Positions 8,501 through 17,424 of a DNA stretch of 64,000 bases are shown in pieces (the first letter of the stretch is position 1; each line of letters opens with the position of its first letter). Source of the DNA: Magnetococcales bacterium (GTDB lineage Bacteria; Pseudomonadota; Magnetococcia; Magnetococcales; Magnetaquicoccaceae); contig JADFWP010000008.1 of NCBI GenBank assembly GCA_015234115.1, forward strand, positions 1 to 64,000. Direction: 5' to 3'. The position numbers and the translations under genes are program-made. The notes under the pieces were generated by a model. The model had not been told where the DNA came from, ran no database searches, and saw only the letters and a list, made by a program, of their open reading frames with translations.

Positions 8501-9807
8501 CCTGTCTGGCCGACGACATGGGGTTGGGCAAGACGTTGCAGGCATTGGCGTTGCTGGTGGCGCGCGCGCCGGACGGACCGGCTTTGGTGGTGGCGCCGAC
8601 TTCGGTGTGCATGAACTGGCTGGATGAGTCCCGCCGTTGGGCGCCGACCTTGAACGTGCAGCTTTTTGGCGGCGTGGAGCGGCAGGAGTTGTTGGACGGT
8701 CTGGGGCCGTTTGATCTGTTGGTGTGCAGTTATGGATTGTTGCAGAACGAATCCGAGCGTTTTGCCAAGGTTTCCTGGCATTCGGTGGTCTTGGACGAGG
8801 CCCAGGCGATCAAGAATCGCATGACCAAGCGTTCCAAGGCGGTGATGGAGTTGAATGCCGCTTTCCGCATGGTGACCACGGGCACGCCGGTGGAAAATCA
8901 TCTGGGGGAGTTGTGGAACATTTTCCGTTTCATCAATCCGGGGTTGCTGGGATCGTTGGAGCGGTTCAATAAAAGATTTGCCATGCCCATCGAGCGGGAT
9001 CGGGACGAGGATGCGCGGGTGCGGTTGAAGACGCTGATCCGTCCTTTTGTCTTGCGACGTTTGAAGAGTCAGGTCTTGGACGAACTGCCGCCGCGCACCG
9101 AAATCACCTTGCGGGTGGAGATGGATGCGGAGGAGCGGGCCTTTTACGAGGCTTTGCGGCGCAATGCGGTGGAGCGGTTGAGCGGCAGTCCCATGCCGGA
9201 CGAGGATCGGCGTTTTCAGATTCTGGCCGAGATCATGAAGCTGCGTCGGGCCTGTTGTCATCCAACGCTGGTGGCAGCGGATTGCGGGTTGTCCGGCGCC
9301 AAGATCGTCTTGTTCAAGGAGGTGGTGGAGGAGCTGTTGGCCAATGGTCACAAGGCCCTGGTTTTCAGTCAGTTCACCAGTTATCTGGCGATCATTCGGG
9401 ATTTGTTGGATCAGGAGAAGATTTCCTATCAATATCTCGACGGCACCACTTCACCCATGGCGCGGCGCGAGGCGGTGCGGGCTTTTCAATCCGGGAGCGG
9501 AGATCTGTTTCTGATCAGTCTCAAGGCGGGCGGCTTGGGATTGAATCTGACGGCGGCGGATTATGTCATTCACATGGATCCCTGGTGGAATCCGGCGGTG
9601 GAGGATCAGGCGTCGGACCGCGCCCATCGTTTTGGTCAGCAGAGGCCGGTGACGGTCTATCGACTGGTGATCCGGGAGTCGATCGAGGAGAAGATCGTCG
9701 ATCTGCACCGTCACAAACGGGATCTGGCCGAAGGTCTGCTCGATGGCGGTCAGACTGCGGCCACGATTTCGGCGGAAGAGTTGATGCGGTTGCTGGCAGA
9801 GGGGTGA
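5593..9807 (+). CDS. Large SNF2/HepA-type DNA-dependent ATPase
   Basis: A 1404-residue protein. The C-terminal 500 residues form a complete SNF2 motor: DDMGLGKT (about 973, Walker A), VLDEAQAIKN (about 1068, a DEAQ box), TTGTPVENHLGELWNIF, a C-terminal lobe starting near KALVFSQFTSYL (about 1252), and DRAHRFGQ (motif VI, about 1339). The first 900 residues have no domain I can name. They look largely helical, with short repeats of the WLER/ALE kind, and occupy the place of the N-terminal extensions in other bacterial SNF2 proteins. No methylase, SWIM domain or nuclease partner is adjacent. Bacterial SNF2 proteins remodel DNA- or RNA polymerase-bound complexes, and some act in defence; here the role is open. 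Confidence 0.88.
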   Translation: MEIRKQIAALSALDRCVLWLIAIFYLPVTRTELLKALQKCAPPALGARAGLSHQLDAVLRRLNVNGLILEEKISRGVQGVRMSPAISWEAMADAVRDASFVTLVAAVQETVPAVIHYSWGMPRAVSYELCLREIRIGLFADDLNPVRYFLELAGRAFPDATRASPFARLCLQPFRPEWFGSCSPVLQAEVLGELKMEIVRRILPFAEIIPLLEAYRAHAVEQHGPQFRHVWVVLLLLADRLDEARAILYGELPVDAPLCLRGWLFCMQGEYERAIPAFEESLRTLEKSNKGKNKKPFLRHPSGPFFILALLKTGNRLQRRTAMEYMDRVFRAESDPLRPAYEGLFALALVMDNRVRAAQSWLERDEVFGLTEQIDIQSLHRQIVNGSGLNKLEEMVPFCQFFHVLARFWIDAGKARAHLPLLQELTRLAEGNGHLWMARESRGLCAVLEGREAEERRCIVAVMRPKEIWEWALEALEGVAGELSADDEDGESAAVREASRLIWLISIPKAGHCMVQAKEQKWTAKGEWTRGRALSQRGLRSLSLIPGKLLPQDLKLCAAVEADFNRYGARENRLEGHRFLPFLVGHPLVFWEEEPTVNVEVVAGEPELCVKEEGGKLIIHFSEDASRLGAYAIRETPTRCRVVEILPRHKEVAEILGKGLEIPAQERERVLRILPGLSTLATLQSEIGGVGGHLPEVEAVDRPRIHLLPCNQGLKIRIMVRPFGDEGPWLAPGEGAATLIAEVAGRRVQTTRDLKSERERAGRILKTSPLLAAAWSREWEWSFEEPELCLQLLSELHDLEDGIALEWPEGERLRVSRPLSFGALSIRCERQKDWFAVEGSVRVDESLVFGLQELLKLMEGAAGRFVPLGEGRYLALTDEFRKRLAQLEAFSQGSGSKRHVHPLALGVLEPMMREAGSCVMDPEWESRLERLRTLQEWVPEVPSTFTAELREYQKEGVRWLARLAAWGAGACLADDMGLGKTLQALALLVARAPDGPALVVAPTSVCMNWLDESRRWAPTLNVQLFGGVERQELLDGLGPFDLLVCSYGLLQNESERFAKVSWHSVVLDEAQAIKNRMTKRSKAVMELNAAFRMVTTGTPVENHLGELWNIFRFINPGLLGSLERFNKRFAMPIERDRDEDARVRLKTLIRPFVLRRLKSQVLDELPPRTEITLRVEMDAEERAFYEALRRNAVERLSGSPMPDEDRRFQILAEIMKLRRACCHPTLVAADCGLSGAKIVLFKEVVEELLANGHKALVFSQFTSYLAIIRDLLDQEKISYQYLDGTTSPMARREAVRAFQSGSGDLFLISLKAGGLGLNLTAADYVIHMDPWWNPAVEDQASDRAHRFGQQRPVTVYRLVIRESIEEKIVDLHRHKRDLAEGLLDGGQTAATISAEELMRLLAEG

Positions 9808-9891
9808 GGGAAATCGATTGAAAAAAGAGGGGGTTTGGGGGATTCATCCCGCAGGGTTTTGATTTTCACTGAAAAGTTTTTGAATCGTTTT

Positions 9892-9940
9892 CAAACCGCG
9901 CCCACTTCGGGAGGCGCCATCTCGCAATGGGCGCGGTTTG
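9892..9940. terminator. Inverted repeat between SNF2 and DUF47 genes
   Basis: CAAACCGCGCCCA (9892-9904) is perfectly complementary to TGGGCGCGGTTTG (9928-9940), leaving a 23-base loop. It lies between two convergent genes, so a terminator role is likely. The right arm AATGGGCGCGGTTT recurs at 45651 next to a dispersed repeat, so this may instead be part of a mobile intergenic element. Confidence 0.5.
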
Positions 9941-9982
9941 CATTGGGACAGCGTGCCGGTTGCTGTCTGATCCGGGTTTGGG

Positions 9983-10684
9983 TTAGGAGATTTGCACCAC
10001 AATATCATGCAGCACATCGCCCGCTTTGGCGATCTGGTCTGCGGAGTTGGACAGGTGACGATAGAGTTCGCGTCGTTTGAACATCTCCATGACCTGAGCA
10101 ATGGCTTTGGACTTGGCACCGGGTTCACGATCGTCCAAAGCTTTCATCATCTGTTCGTCGGCCTGGAACAGCACCGCAATGGCCTTGCGATAGGCTTTTT
10201 CGGTATTGCGTTCTGATTTGTGCGCAGCGGCGGCGTCTTCAGATGCCAGGGCCGGGGAGAGTTCCAGTTTCTTGAAACCGTTCTTCAGGGCGGCAACCCC
10301 TTCCTGCAACAATTTGGCCATCTCCAGGGTGTATTGATCAGGGGTCAGAGACAAGACTTCCATTTCACGAATCGTCGTCTTGGCATAATTCATGATTTGA
10401 TCGATGGAGACAACGGCACGGTAGATGTCTTCACGGTCCATGGGTGTGGCAAAGGCCTGGTTCAGGACACTCATGTTGCGGTCCTTGATTTCATCGCCTC
10501 TTTTTTCCAGTTCGCGGACCAGTCCCCCTTTTTCGGGGTCGTTGGTTTCCATGAATGCGACCATGGCGTCCATGGCTTGCAGACAAACATCGCACTGCTC
10601 ATTGAGCATGCCATAAAAATCCGGGACACGGGGAAAGACATTGTTCAGGATTCTTGATGTCAGAGAATTGGAATTGCCACTCAT
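9983..10684 (-). CDS. DUF47 / PhoU-like phosphate transport accessory protein (copy 1)
   Basis: A 233-residue all-helical protein of the TIGR00153/DUF47 family, related to PhoU and normally encoded beside low-affinity PiT phosphate transporters. It starts with NNVFPRVPDFYGML and contains ATPMDREDIYRAVVSID, which is highly characteristic, and ends in LHDIVVQIS. It is a close paralogue of the copy at 42512, which sits beside a pit gene, while this copy stands alone. Cytoplasmic regulation of phosphate uptake is inferred from the family only. Confidence 0.88.
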   Translation of the reverse strand: MSGNSNSLTSRILNNVFPRVPDFYGMLNEQCDVCLQAMDAMVAFMETNDPEKGGLVRELEKRGDEIKDRNMSVLNQAFATPMDREDIYRAVVSIDQIMNYAKTTIREMEVLSLTPDQYTLEMAKLLQEGVAALKNGFKKLELSPALASEDAAAAHKSERNTEKAYRKAIAVLFQADEQMMKALDDREPGAKSKAIAQVMEMFKRRELYRHLSNSADQIAKAGDVLHDIVVQIS

Positions 10685-11224
10685 TGTTTTGTATCTCCTG
10701 GCTCTTGCTGGATAGTTCAGCCCAGATCAAGTTGTTTTCCGATTGTATGGTCGCCTTGGACAGGGACCACCGATAAATTTGTTGATAGAATATGGTAATC
10801 GATCTTTGTTAATCTCTTGTGAGTGGATGATTAAAAAAATGTTAAAAACAGGTTAAGAAGACGGTCGCCGCTCATGATATGAAATTCTACAGAATAACCA
10901 TTCAAATGGTTTGTCACGATATGGATGGTTACCCGCATTGCCTGTGCGGTTGGCGATGCAGGGGATTGGCGGCTGCCGACAAATTAATAAATGTTAATGT
11001 TGTCTGCAACACTACGCCAGATCTTTCAGTCAAAACATATAAGTGTATATTTTCTCGCTTTATAAGATGTTATTTTTATGTTATTTATCAATTAGTTTGA
11101 TCAATAATGTCCAGTATTGCAGAATTTTCATATTTGGTGTTTCTAAAACCGTGCGTAGAGAATTGGTATATGATAGGATCCTTTCCTGATTCTGTGTTAT
11201 CAGAAATGGGAAAGGGGCCGATGG
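10685..11224. other. AT-rich intergenic region with divergent promoters
   Basis: This 540-base stretch is clearly more A/T-rich than its flanks and separates two divergent starts. It contains T-rich repeats such as ATGTTAAAAACAGGTTAAG near 10840 and a TATGAT element at 11169-11174 that could be a -10 box for the response-regulator gene, but no good -35 box at the right spacing. A 73-codon open frame at 10879-11100 has no recognisable features and is not called. Confidence 0.4.
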
Positions 11225-11860
11225 ATGGTTCGCATCGTTCTGGTTGATGATCATGGTATTGTGCGTGATGGGCTGAAGCTGCTGTTGAGCGCGGAAAGCG
11301 ATCTGTGCATCGTGGGCGAGGCCGGGAGCGGGGCCGAGGCGGTGACCTGGGCGGCGCGGGAGGATTGGGATCTGGCGCTGTTGGATGTCAATCTGCCGGA
11401 CATGAACGGTCTGGAGGTGCTGCGTCAACTGCGCGGTTCCGGATGCTCCCGCCCGGTGCTGATCCTGACCATGTACCGGGATTTCCATCTGGCCAGAAGG
11501 CTGATGCAGAGTGGCGCCAACGGCTTCATCGACAAGTCGCGCCTGGCTGCGGAGTTGTTGCGGGCCATCCGCGTCGTGGTCGGGGGCGAGTTGTTCCTGA
11601 CCGACGAATTGCGGGATCAGTTCACCCAAAGTGCGATTCATCACGAGGTCTCCCATCCTCATGATCGTTTGTCGGCCCAGGAGTTTCAAATTCTGTTGCT
11701 GATCGCCCGAGGCTATACGGTTTCACGCATCTCCGAGGAGTTGAAACTCAGTCCCAGCACCGTGACCACCTATCGGCGCCGCATCAAGGAAAAGCTCGCC
11801 ATCCAAGGATCCACCGCAGAGATGGTCCGCTACGCCGTGGAGCATGGTCTGTTGGTCTGA
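11225..11860 (+). CDS. NarL/FixJ-family response regulator
   Basis: A 211-residue two-component regulator. The receiver domain (about 1-120) has VDDH, the phospho-acceptor Asp54 in [13 protein letters not shown], and Lys in FIDKSRL. The LuxR-type helix-turn-helix (about 145-205) has [19 protein letters not shown] and [20 protein letters not shown] at 11225 follows a GGGAAAGGGG purine run. The gene ends 12 bases before a hybrid kinase with a receiver and an Hpt domain, so the pair can form an Evg/Bvg/Tor-like phosphorelay with this protein as the final acceptor. Confidence 0.93.
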   Translation: MVRIVLVDDHGIVRDGLKLLLSAESDLCIVGEAGSGAEAVTWAAREDWDLALLDVNLPDMNGLEVLRQLRGSGCSRPVLILTMYRDFHLARRLMQSGANGFIDKSRLAAELLRAIRVVVGGELFLTDELRDQFTQSAIHHEVSHPHDRLSAQEFQILLLIARGYTVSRISEELKLSPSTVTTYRRRIKEKLAIQGSTAEMVRYAVEHGLLV

Positions 11861-11872
11861 CCGCCGGATGCC

Positions 11873-14026
11873 ATGAAATTTCCCGCCACTCCCCTGGCTT
11901 CATGGATGGTCATCTGGATGATCCTGGCCATTACCCTGGCGGGATTGGCGGTGGGCGGCTGGTCCTGGTACGCCCTGTCCAGGGTCGAAACCGGATTGCC
12001 CGATGGCTTGATGCAACGTCAGGGATTTCTGTCCGGGGTGATCCAGTCCCTGGCCCGCCTGGAACAGGCGATCCAGTCCCTGTCCGTGGCTGCGACCCCG
12101 GCCCATCGCAACGAATTGCTGCTGGCCGCCGATTATCTGTTCGCCACCCTGGCCCGCTCCGAAATGGTCGTCGAGGATCCGCTTGCCCAGGCCGAACCGG
12201 CGCTCCAGGCTGCCCGCGACGCCCTGGAGCGGATCGACGCGCCGCACACCTTTGCCGCAGATCCGGCGGCGCAGCAGATGGTGCGGGAACGACTCACCTA
12301 TGCCCGTCATCAGTTGACCCAACTCTACATGGCGCTTCAGGAGGGGACGATCCGCGATCTGGCGGTCACCCGCCAGCAGTTGCGCGCCTTGCGCACGGCA
12401 TTGGTTTCCGCGCTGGTGGTGCTGGTCATCTTCACCCCGGCCCTGGCAGGGGTGATCCTGTTGCAGCGCCGCACCCGCGAGCGGTTGCAGCAGGCCATGC
12501 GGCAGGCCGAGCAGGCCAACCGGGCCAAGAGCCATTTTCTGGCCACTATGAGCCACGAAATCCGCACCCCCATGAACGGCGTGCTGGGCATGGCGCAACT
12601 GCTGCGGCAGACGCCGTTGTCCAGGGTGCAGGAGCGTTATGTCCAGGCCATGAACCAGGCCGGAGAGCATCTGTTTCACACCCTCAACGACATTCTCGAC
12701 CTGGCCAAGATCGAGGCCGGCAAGATCGTGCTCGACCCCATCGATTTTTCTCCCCGTTTGCTGGTCGAGGGGGTGAGCGCCCTGTTTGCTCCACAGGCCG
12801 AGGCCAAGAGCATCGATTTCCTCTGTTCTTTGGATGGTGATTTGCCGGAACGGCTGCATGGGGATGTGGTCCGGTTGCGGCAGATTCTGTTCAATCTGGT
12901 CGGCAATGCGGTCAAGTTCACCGCGCAGGGGCATGTTTCTTTGGAAATGGGGTATGCGCCGCTGGCGGCTGCGGGGGGAGAATTGTGCATCACGGTGGCG
13001 GATACCGGCATTGGCATTCATCCGGAGCGGCTGGCAGGGCTGTTTGATCCGTTTGTCCAGGAGCAGGCCTCGACGGCGCGGTTGTACGGGGGGAGCGGTC
13101 TGGGTCTGGCGATCAGTCGTCATCTGGCGCGGTTGATGGGCGGATCCCTGGAGTTGGAAAGCGCGCCTGGCGCAGGGAGTCGATTTCTGGTGCGTCTGCC
13201 GGTGGAGATCGGCCATGGCGCGTGCCCCCTGGATGAAGAGAGCCGGATCGTGCGACCCCTGTCCATTCTGGTGGTGGAAGACGAACCGATCAACCGGGAG
13301 GTGATCCGCCATTGGCTGGAGGGGGAGGGACATCGGATCACGCTGGTTGCGAGCGGCCCCGAGGCGCTGGAGGAGTTGGCCTGGGAGCGGTTTCACGCCA
13401 TCCTGATGGATCTGCGCATGCCGGGCATGGATGGCGTTGAGGCGACCCGGCGGATTCGCGACTCCGGGGAGCCGTGGGCCGGGATTCCCATCGTGATGCT
13501 GACCGCCGACGTGGTGAGCGACGAGGTGGCGCGCTGCACTCGGGCCGGGGTCACGGCGGTGTTGTCCAAACCGTTGCGGCTCTCCCGGTTGCGGACCATT
13601 CTGGCCGACGTGGCCGGGAGTCTTGCGGTTGGGGTGCTGCCGGACGAGGAGGCCATCCCTGCGGATGAGGCGCCGGTTTTGCTGGACAGGACGGTGGTTG
13701 CGCCGTTGGTGCGGGGCATGGGCCGCGCTCCCTGGGAGGGGTTGGCGTTGCGTTTTCTCGATCAGGGGGAGGCGTTTGCGGCGGAGCTTGGCGCGCTTTT
13801 GGATCAGGGTGAACTGGAGCAGGCACAGGACCGGCTGCATCGTTTCAAGGGGGCGGCGGCCTTTCTGGGATTGGCCGGGTGTGTGGCCTGGTCCGATGCG
13901 TTGCGGGTCGGGATGGCAACGGGTGGAGCGTCGGCGACCGGCGACCGGCTCCATGCCTTGACGGCGTTGATCGGGCAGACGGGTCAGGCGGTCAGGGCGT
14001 ATGCTCTGCGGCCATCGCCGGGTTGA
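11873..14026 (+). CDS. Tripartite hybrid histidine kinase (HisKA-HATPase-REC-Hpt)
   Basis: A 717-residue membrane sensor. TM1 is near 11-33 and TM2 near 175-198, enclosing about 145 periplasmic residues that look helical. HisKA follows with [20 protein letters not shown] (His228), then HATPase ([29 protein letters not shown]), a receiver (ILVVEDEP, Asp513 in [11 protein letters not shown]) and a C-terminal Hpt ([13 protein letters not shown], His656). The order matches TorS/BarA-type kinases. TorS works with a periplasmic binding protein, and such a protein is encoded convergently just downstream (13992-15449, 35-base overlap). That functional link is an inference. Confidence 0.92.
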   Translation: MKFPATPLASWMVIWMILAITLAGLAVGGWSWYALSRVETGLPDGLMQRQGFLSGVIQSLARLEQAIQSLSVAATPAHRNELLLAADYLFATLARSEMVVEDPLAQAEPALQAARDALERIDAPHTFAADPAAQQMVRERLTYARHQLTQLYMALQEGTIRDLAVTRQQLRALRTALVSALVVLVIFTPALAGVILLQRRTRERLQQAMRQAEQANRAKSHFLATMSHEIRTPMNGVLGMAQLLRQTPLSRVQERYVQAMNQAGEHLFHTLNDILDLAKIEAGKIVLDPIDFSPRLLVEGVSALFAPQAEAKSIDFLCSLDGDLPERLHGDVVRLRQILFNLVGNAVKFTAQGHVSLEMGYAPLAAAGGELCITVADTGIGIHPERLAGLFDPFVQEQASTARLYGGSGLGLAISRHLARLMGGSLELESAPGAGSRFLVRLPVEIGHGACPLDEESRIVRPLSILVVEDEPINREVIRHWLEGEGHRITLVASGPEALEELAWERFHAILMDLRMPGMDGVEATRRIRDSGEPWAGIPIVMLTADVVSDEVARCTRAGVTAVLSKPLRLSRLRTILADVAGSLAVGVLPDEEAIPADEAPVLLDRTVVAPLVRGMGRAPWEGLALRFLDQGEAFAAELGALLDQGELEQAQDRLHRFKGAAAFLGLAGCVAWSDALRVGMATGGASATGDRLHALTALIGQTGQAVRAYALRPSPG

Positions 14027-15449
14027 CGCGGCAGGGGCGTTCCCCGGCCCGGTCCGGCGGGACGCAAGGGGCGTTGGCGCTCTGGTAGAGGGTGGCGAGT
14101 TCCGCACCCTGGGCGCGGATCACCTCGGCAACCGGCTTGCCCCGCAAGACGATCCGGCTGAAGGTGGTCAGGAAAATGGCATTGAAATCCGTCTCCTGAT
14201 GACCCAGTTCGCGCGGTTGATGCACCCTTTGGGTGAGGGGATCCCGGTTCTGGCGTTCGGCGGCCTGGACCATGCCCATGAGTTCCGGCGCGCTCTGGTC
14301 GGTGATCGGCGTGACCGGCAGAAAACCCTCTTCGAGCAGCAGTTGTTCCTGGGTGGCGGGTTGGGTGAGGAATTCGATCACCTTTCTGGCAGCCTCCGGA
14401 TGCGGGGCATTGTCGGGAATGGCCAGGCCGTTGGTGGTGAGCCGGGAAAACCGGCCTTTGGGACCGCGCGGCACCGGCAGGGCCACGAAGGTGTCCGGCT
14501 GGCGGCGGAAGGCGTCGGTCAGGCGCGCGGTATGTTCCAGGGTGACCCAGACCTCCCCGGAGAGCAGATGATCCTGCATGAAATGGAAGGTGGTCGAGGC
14601 GGGATGCACATGAGGCCACACGCGGCGCAACCACTCCCAGGCCGCTTCGGCCTCGGGGCTGACAAAACCGTTCACCACGCTGCCGGTGAAGGCGGGCAGG
14701 ATCGTGCCGGGCAGGAGCATCAGCAGCAACCCTTTTTCTCCAGCCGGCAGACCGATTTTCGGGCTGCCGGTGACGCGATGGAGCGTTTCGCCCCAATGCA
14801 ACAGGTCGTCGTAGGTGAGGTTCTGGGGGTCGGCTCCGGGCGGCAGGTGGGCCAGGGCCTCTTTGCGGGCTGCCATGATGTAGGTGGCGTGCAGCCAGGG
14901 AACGATGTAGCGAGGGTGTTGCGGGTTCGGGCGGGTGGCGTCGAGCGTCTCGTCCGGGATGCCCTGTTGGCGCAGTCTGGGTTCCAGATCGGTCAGGGGC
15001 AACAGGCGGTGTTGATCCGCAAGCGGTTGCAACTCCTCCACCACCAGTCCGGCGGCGAGATCGATTTCGCCTGTGGCGTGCGGCGGACGGTCGGCCAGTC
15101 GGGAGAGAAAGACGCTCAGTTGCGCGGGCTGAAAGATGACCCTTGGTCCCGTGAAACGGGAGAGAATGTGTTCCGTGAAGCGGCGTGCCTCTTCGATCGG
15201 GGCCAGTTGGGTGGAGAGCATGTGCACGGTCGGTTCGGCGGTGGCCTCTGACGCGCACAGCGTCAGCAGGGCCAGAACCAGAAACCGGACGGCAAGGCGG
15301 ATCGGGTGTGTCAGCGGGGTCCAGGGGCCAGTGGCCCCTGGTGGGGTCCAGGGGCGAAGCTTCTGGGACTTTGCCTTGGGCGCGCTTTGAAGGCAGCGCG
15401 CCTCCTGGTCGCCGCAGGCGCCGCCTTTGGACCCTTGGTCGCGGTTCAT
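13992..15449 (-). CDS. Orphan ABC-type sugar-like solute-binding protein
   Basis: A protein of 485 residues from the ATG at 15449, whose A overlaps the TGA of the upstream GGDEF-EAL gene (ATGA, 15446-15449). Residues from about 60 onward form a family 1 extracellular binding protein: the segments [32 protein letters not shown] and [20 protein letters not shown] match the periplasmic carbohydrate-binding fold. A secretion signal ([20 protein letters not shown]) is present but only after about 50 extra residues, which are encoded by the dispersed repeat at 15341-15425. The real start may be internal, for example a CTG just before the hydrophobic run, or the extension may be processed. No permease or ATPase is nearby. 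Confidence 0.8.
   Translation of the reverse strand: MNRDQGSKGGACGDQEARCLQSAPKAKSQKLRPWTPPGATGPWTPLTHPIRLAVRFLVLALLTLCASEATAEPTVHMLSTQLAPIEEARRFTEHILSRFTGPRVIFQPAQLSVFLSRLADRPPHATGEIDLAAGLVVEELQPLADQHRLLPLTDLEPRLRQQGIPDETLDATRPNPQHPRYIVPWLHATYIMAARKEALAHLPPGADPQNLTYDDLLHWGETLHRVTGSPKIGLPAGEKGLLLMLLPGTILPAFTGSVVNGFVSPEAEAAWEWLRRVWPHVHPASTTFHFMQDHLLSGEVWVTLEHTARLTDAFRRQPDTFVALPVPRGPKGRFSRLTTNGLAIPDNAPHPEAARKVIEFLTQPATQEQLLLEEGFLPVTPITDQSAPELMGMVQAAERQNRDPLTQRVHQPRELGHQETDFNAIFLTTFSRIVLRGKPVAEVIRAQGAELATLYQSANAPCVPPDRAGERPCRVNPAMAAEHTP
15321..15341. repeat. Perfect 10-bp hairpin beside the dispersed repeat
   Basis: CCAGGGGCCA-G-TGGCCCCTGG is a perfect odd-centred palindrome inside the 5' coding part of the binding-protein gene. 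In the mRNA it would form a stable stem just after the repeat and before the signal-peptide codons. Confidence 0.7.
15341..15425 (-). repeat. Dispersed GC-rich repeat, copy A (inside a gene start)
   Basis: Read on the minus strand, this segment holds GGCGGCGCCTGCGGC, a 22-base insert, then AAAGCGCGCCCAAGGCAAAG and TCCCAGAAGC, ending CCTGGACCCCAC. The same blocks, without the insert, occur at 45564-45630 in a gene-free region. Here the repeat is in frame with the binding-protein gene and supplies most of its N-terminal extension. Confidence 0.75.
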
Positions 15450-17167
15450 ATCGGGAAATTCCTGCCCAGAATCGCCTCGAACGCTGCCGCGTCCACGGGT
15501 TTGTGGAACAGATAGCCCTGGCCCATGTGGCATCCGCGCGAGCGCAGGAAATCGGCCTGGATTTTGGATTCGATCCCTTCGCCGATCACCTTGCGGTTGA
15601 GCGCCTGGGCCAAAGAGAGGATCGCCTGCACCAGGACGCTGGCTTCGGGATTCTGGGTGATGTCGGGAATGAAGGTGCGGTCGATCTTGATGCCGTTGAC
15701 CGGCAGGCGCTTGAGCACGCTCAGGGAGGAGTAGCCGGTGCCGAAGTCGTCCAGCCAGAGGTTGACTCCGAGCCGGATCAGGCGATTGAGCATGGCCATG
15801 GCCTTTTCTTCGTCTTCGGAGAGGATGTTTTCGGTGATTTCCAGGATCAGGGCCGTGGGCGGCAGACCGGTGGCGCGCAGGATTTCGGGAATTCTGTCGT
15901 CGGTGGAGAGTTCCCGGCAGCGGGTGCAGGAGATGTTGACCGAAACGAAGAAATCCGCGCTGTCCGGTCGTTGACGCCACTGGTGGGCCTGGGCGCATGC
16001 GGTCTGGATGGTCCAGGCGGTGATCTGGCTGATCATGCCGATCTCTTCGGCCAGGCGGATGAAGGTGCCGGGGGCGATGCTGCCCCGGGTCGGGTGTTCC
16101 CAGCGCAGGAAACTTTCGGCGCCCACCAGCCGTCCGCTGGCCAGCTCCACGATGGGTTGATAATGGACCACCAGTTGTCCCCGTTCCAGGGCGTAGTGGA
16201 GATCTTTTTCCAGGGCCATGCGCTCTTCGGCTTCGGCGTGCATGTCCGGGGTGTAGAAGCGATAGGCGTTGCGGCCATCGCTTTTGGCGCGATACATGGC
16301 GGTATCGGCGTTTTTGAGCAGGCTGTCCAGATCCTCGGCATCGTCCGGGCAGACTGTCACCCCCACGGATCCGGAGATGAAGGCCTCTTGACCGAACAGC
16401 ACGAAGGGGCGCACCAGTTGGGTGAGAATCTCGGCGGCCACCCGTTCGGCATAGGGGCCGTGGGCCATGTCCGGCAGGATCACGGTGAATTCGTCCCCGC
16501 CGAGGCGCGCCACGGTATCGGACTTGCGCACGCAGGAGAGCAGCCGTTTCGAGGTCTGGCGCAACAGTTCGTCTCCGGCGGCGTGTCCCAGGGTGTCGTT
16601 GACCCATTTGAAACGGTCCAGATCGATGAACATCAGCGCGACCCGGCTGCTGGAGCGTTTGGCGCGGATCAGTTCCCGGTTCAGCCGGTCCAGGAACAGG
16701 CTGCGGTTGGGCAGACCGGTGAGGGTGTCGTAGTTGGCCTGACGCCGCATCTCCTCTTCGCCCCGTTTGAGTTGGGTGATGTCCCGCAGGGTGGTGATCA
16801 GCGCCGGTGATCCCCGGTAATAGGTCCAGCCTGTGGCGGTGTCGATGATGGCGTTGCGATCATCGCACCGGGTGAGTTCCAACTCGGCGGTCCAGCGGCG
16901 CAGGTTCATCGCGGGGGGAACGTCGATAGTTTGCAGCAGCCGTTTCCAGGCGTCGGGATTGAAGAAGGAGAGCAGCGAGGCGCCGATCAATGTTTCGGCC
17001 TGGTCATGGCCGAGAATGGCGGCGGCCGCGCGGTTGGCCAGCAGGATGGTGCCGTTGAGGTGCAACAGGATGCCATCCGGGAGGTTTTCGACCAGGAGTC
17101 GGAAATCATCCAGGGCCAGCGTTTCATCCGTGATGCCGGATGCCGGGGTAGCGGGAAGATCCGTCAT
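15446..17167 (-). CDS. PAS-GGDEF-EAL c-di-GMP enzyme
   Basis: A 573-residue soluble protein. A PAS domain (about 20-140, with GILLHLNGTILLANRAAAAI) is followed by a GGDEF domain with an intact GGDEF motif and an RKSD inhibitory site five residues upstream, so diguanylate cyclase activity is expected. The EAL domain keeps NISCTRC, LEITENIL, DDFGTGYSSL and KIDRTFI, but its signature reads ESF instead of EAL; the metal-binding Glu is kept. No membrane segment is seen. I start at ATG 17167 (AAGGA nine bases upstream); ATG 17203 has no ribosome site. It is translationally coupled to the binding-protein gene. Confidence 0.9.
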   Translation of the reverse strand: MTDLPATPASGITDETLALDDFRLLVENLPDGILLHLNGTILLANRAAAAILGHDQAETLIGASLLSFFNPDAWKRLLQTIDVPPAMNLRRWTAELELTRCDDRNAIIDTATGWTYYRGSPALITTLRDITQLKRGEEEMRRQANYDTLTGLPNRSLFLDRLNRELIRAKRSSSRVALMFIDLDRFKWVNDTLGHAAGDELLRQTSKRLLSCVRKSDTVARLGGDEFTVILPDMAHGPYAERVAAEILTQLVRPFVLFGQEAFISGSVGVTVCPDDAEDLDSLLKNADTAMYRAKSDGRNAYRFYTPDMHAEAEERMALEKDLHYALERGQLVVHYQPIVELASGRLVGAESFLRWEHPTRGSIAPGTFIRLAEEIGMISQITAWTIQTACAQAHQWRQRPDSADFFVSVNISCTRCRELSTDDRIPEILRATGLPPTALILEITENILSEDEEKAMAMLNRLIRLGVNLWLDDFGTGYSSLSVLKRLPVNGIKIDRTFIPDITQNPEASVLVQAILSLAQALNRKVIGEGIESKIQADFLRSRGCHMGQGYLFHKPVDAAAFEAILGRNFPI

Positions 17168-17424
17168 GCGCTCGTGTCCTTCATTGCTGGTGACTTTTTC
17201 CATATTTTGCGCGGTGTGGCAAATGGGTAACTTGGAACGATAGCAAAATCTGTCAGGTTACGATACCCCAAATGGGGGGGGCTGACACGGGGAGCGGCGT
17301 TATGGTGCGGGGAATCGAGGTCGGATTGGACTTCACGCCCGGAGTGTGGCACGATCACGCTTCACAAAAGACGCCCGAGAGCGCCGACGGCAAGGCCGCA
17401 TGAATGAGGATGGGGAGAGATTGC

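Noticed and set aside
5176-9432. A 1418-codon open frame antisense to the SNF2 gene
   Set aside because: High GC and codon bias of the SNF2 gene produce long antisense frames; the product is low-complexity Gln/His/Arg/Pro text with no motifs.
10879-11100. 73-codon frame in the AT-rich gap before the NarL regulator
   Set aside because: No ribosome site, no motif, atypical codon use.
11900-14107. A 735-codon open frame antisense to the hybrid kinase
   Set aside because: The plus-strand kinase has all its conserved motifs in order; the antisense product does not.
17262-17290. Second copy of the G-run element near 445
   Set aside because: Both sites share a CCCCAAA/TTTGGGG-like string, but the match is too short and low in complexity.
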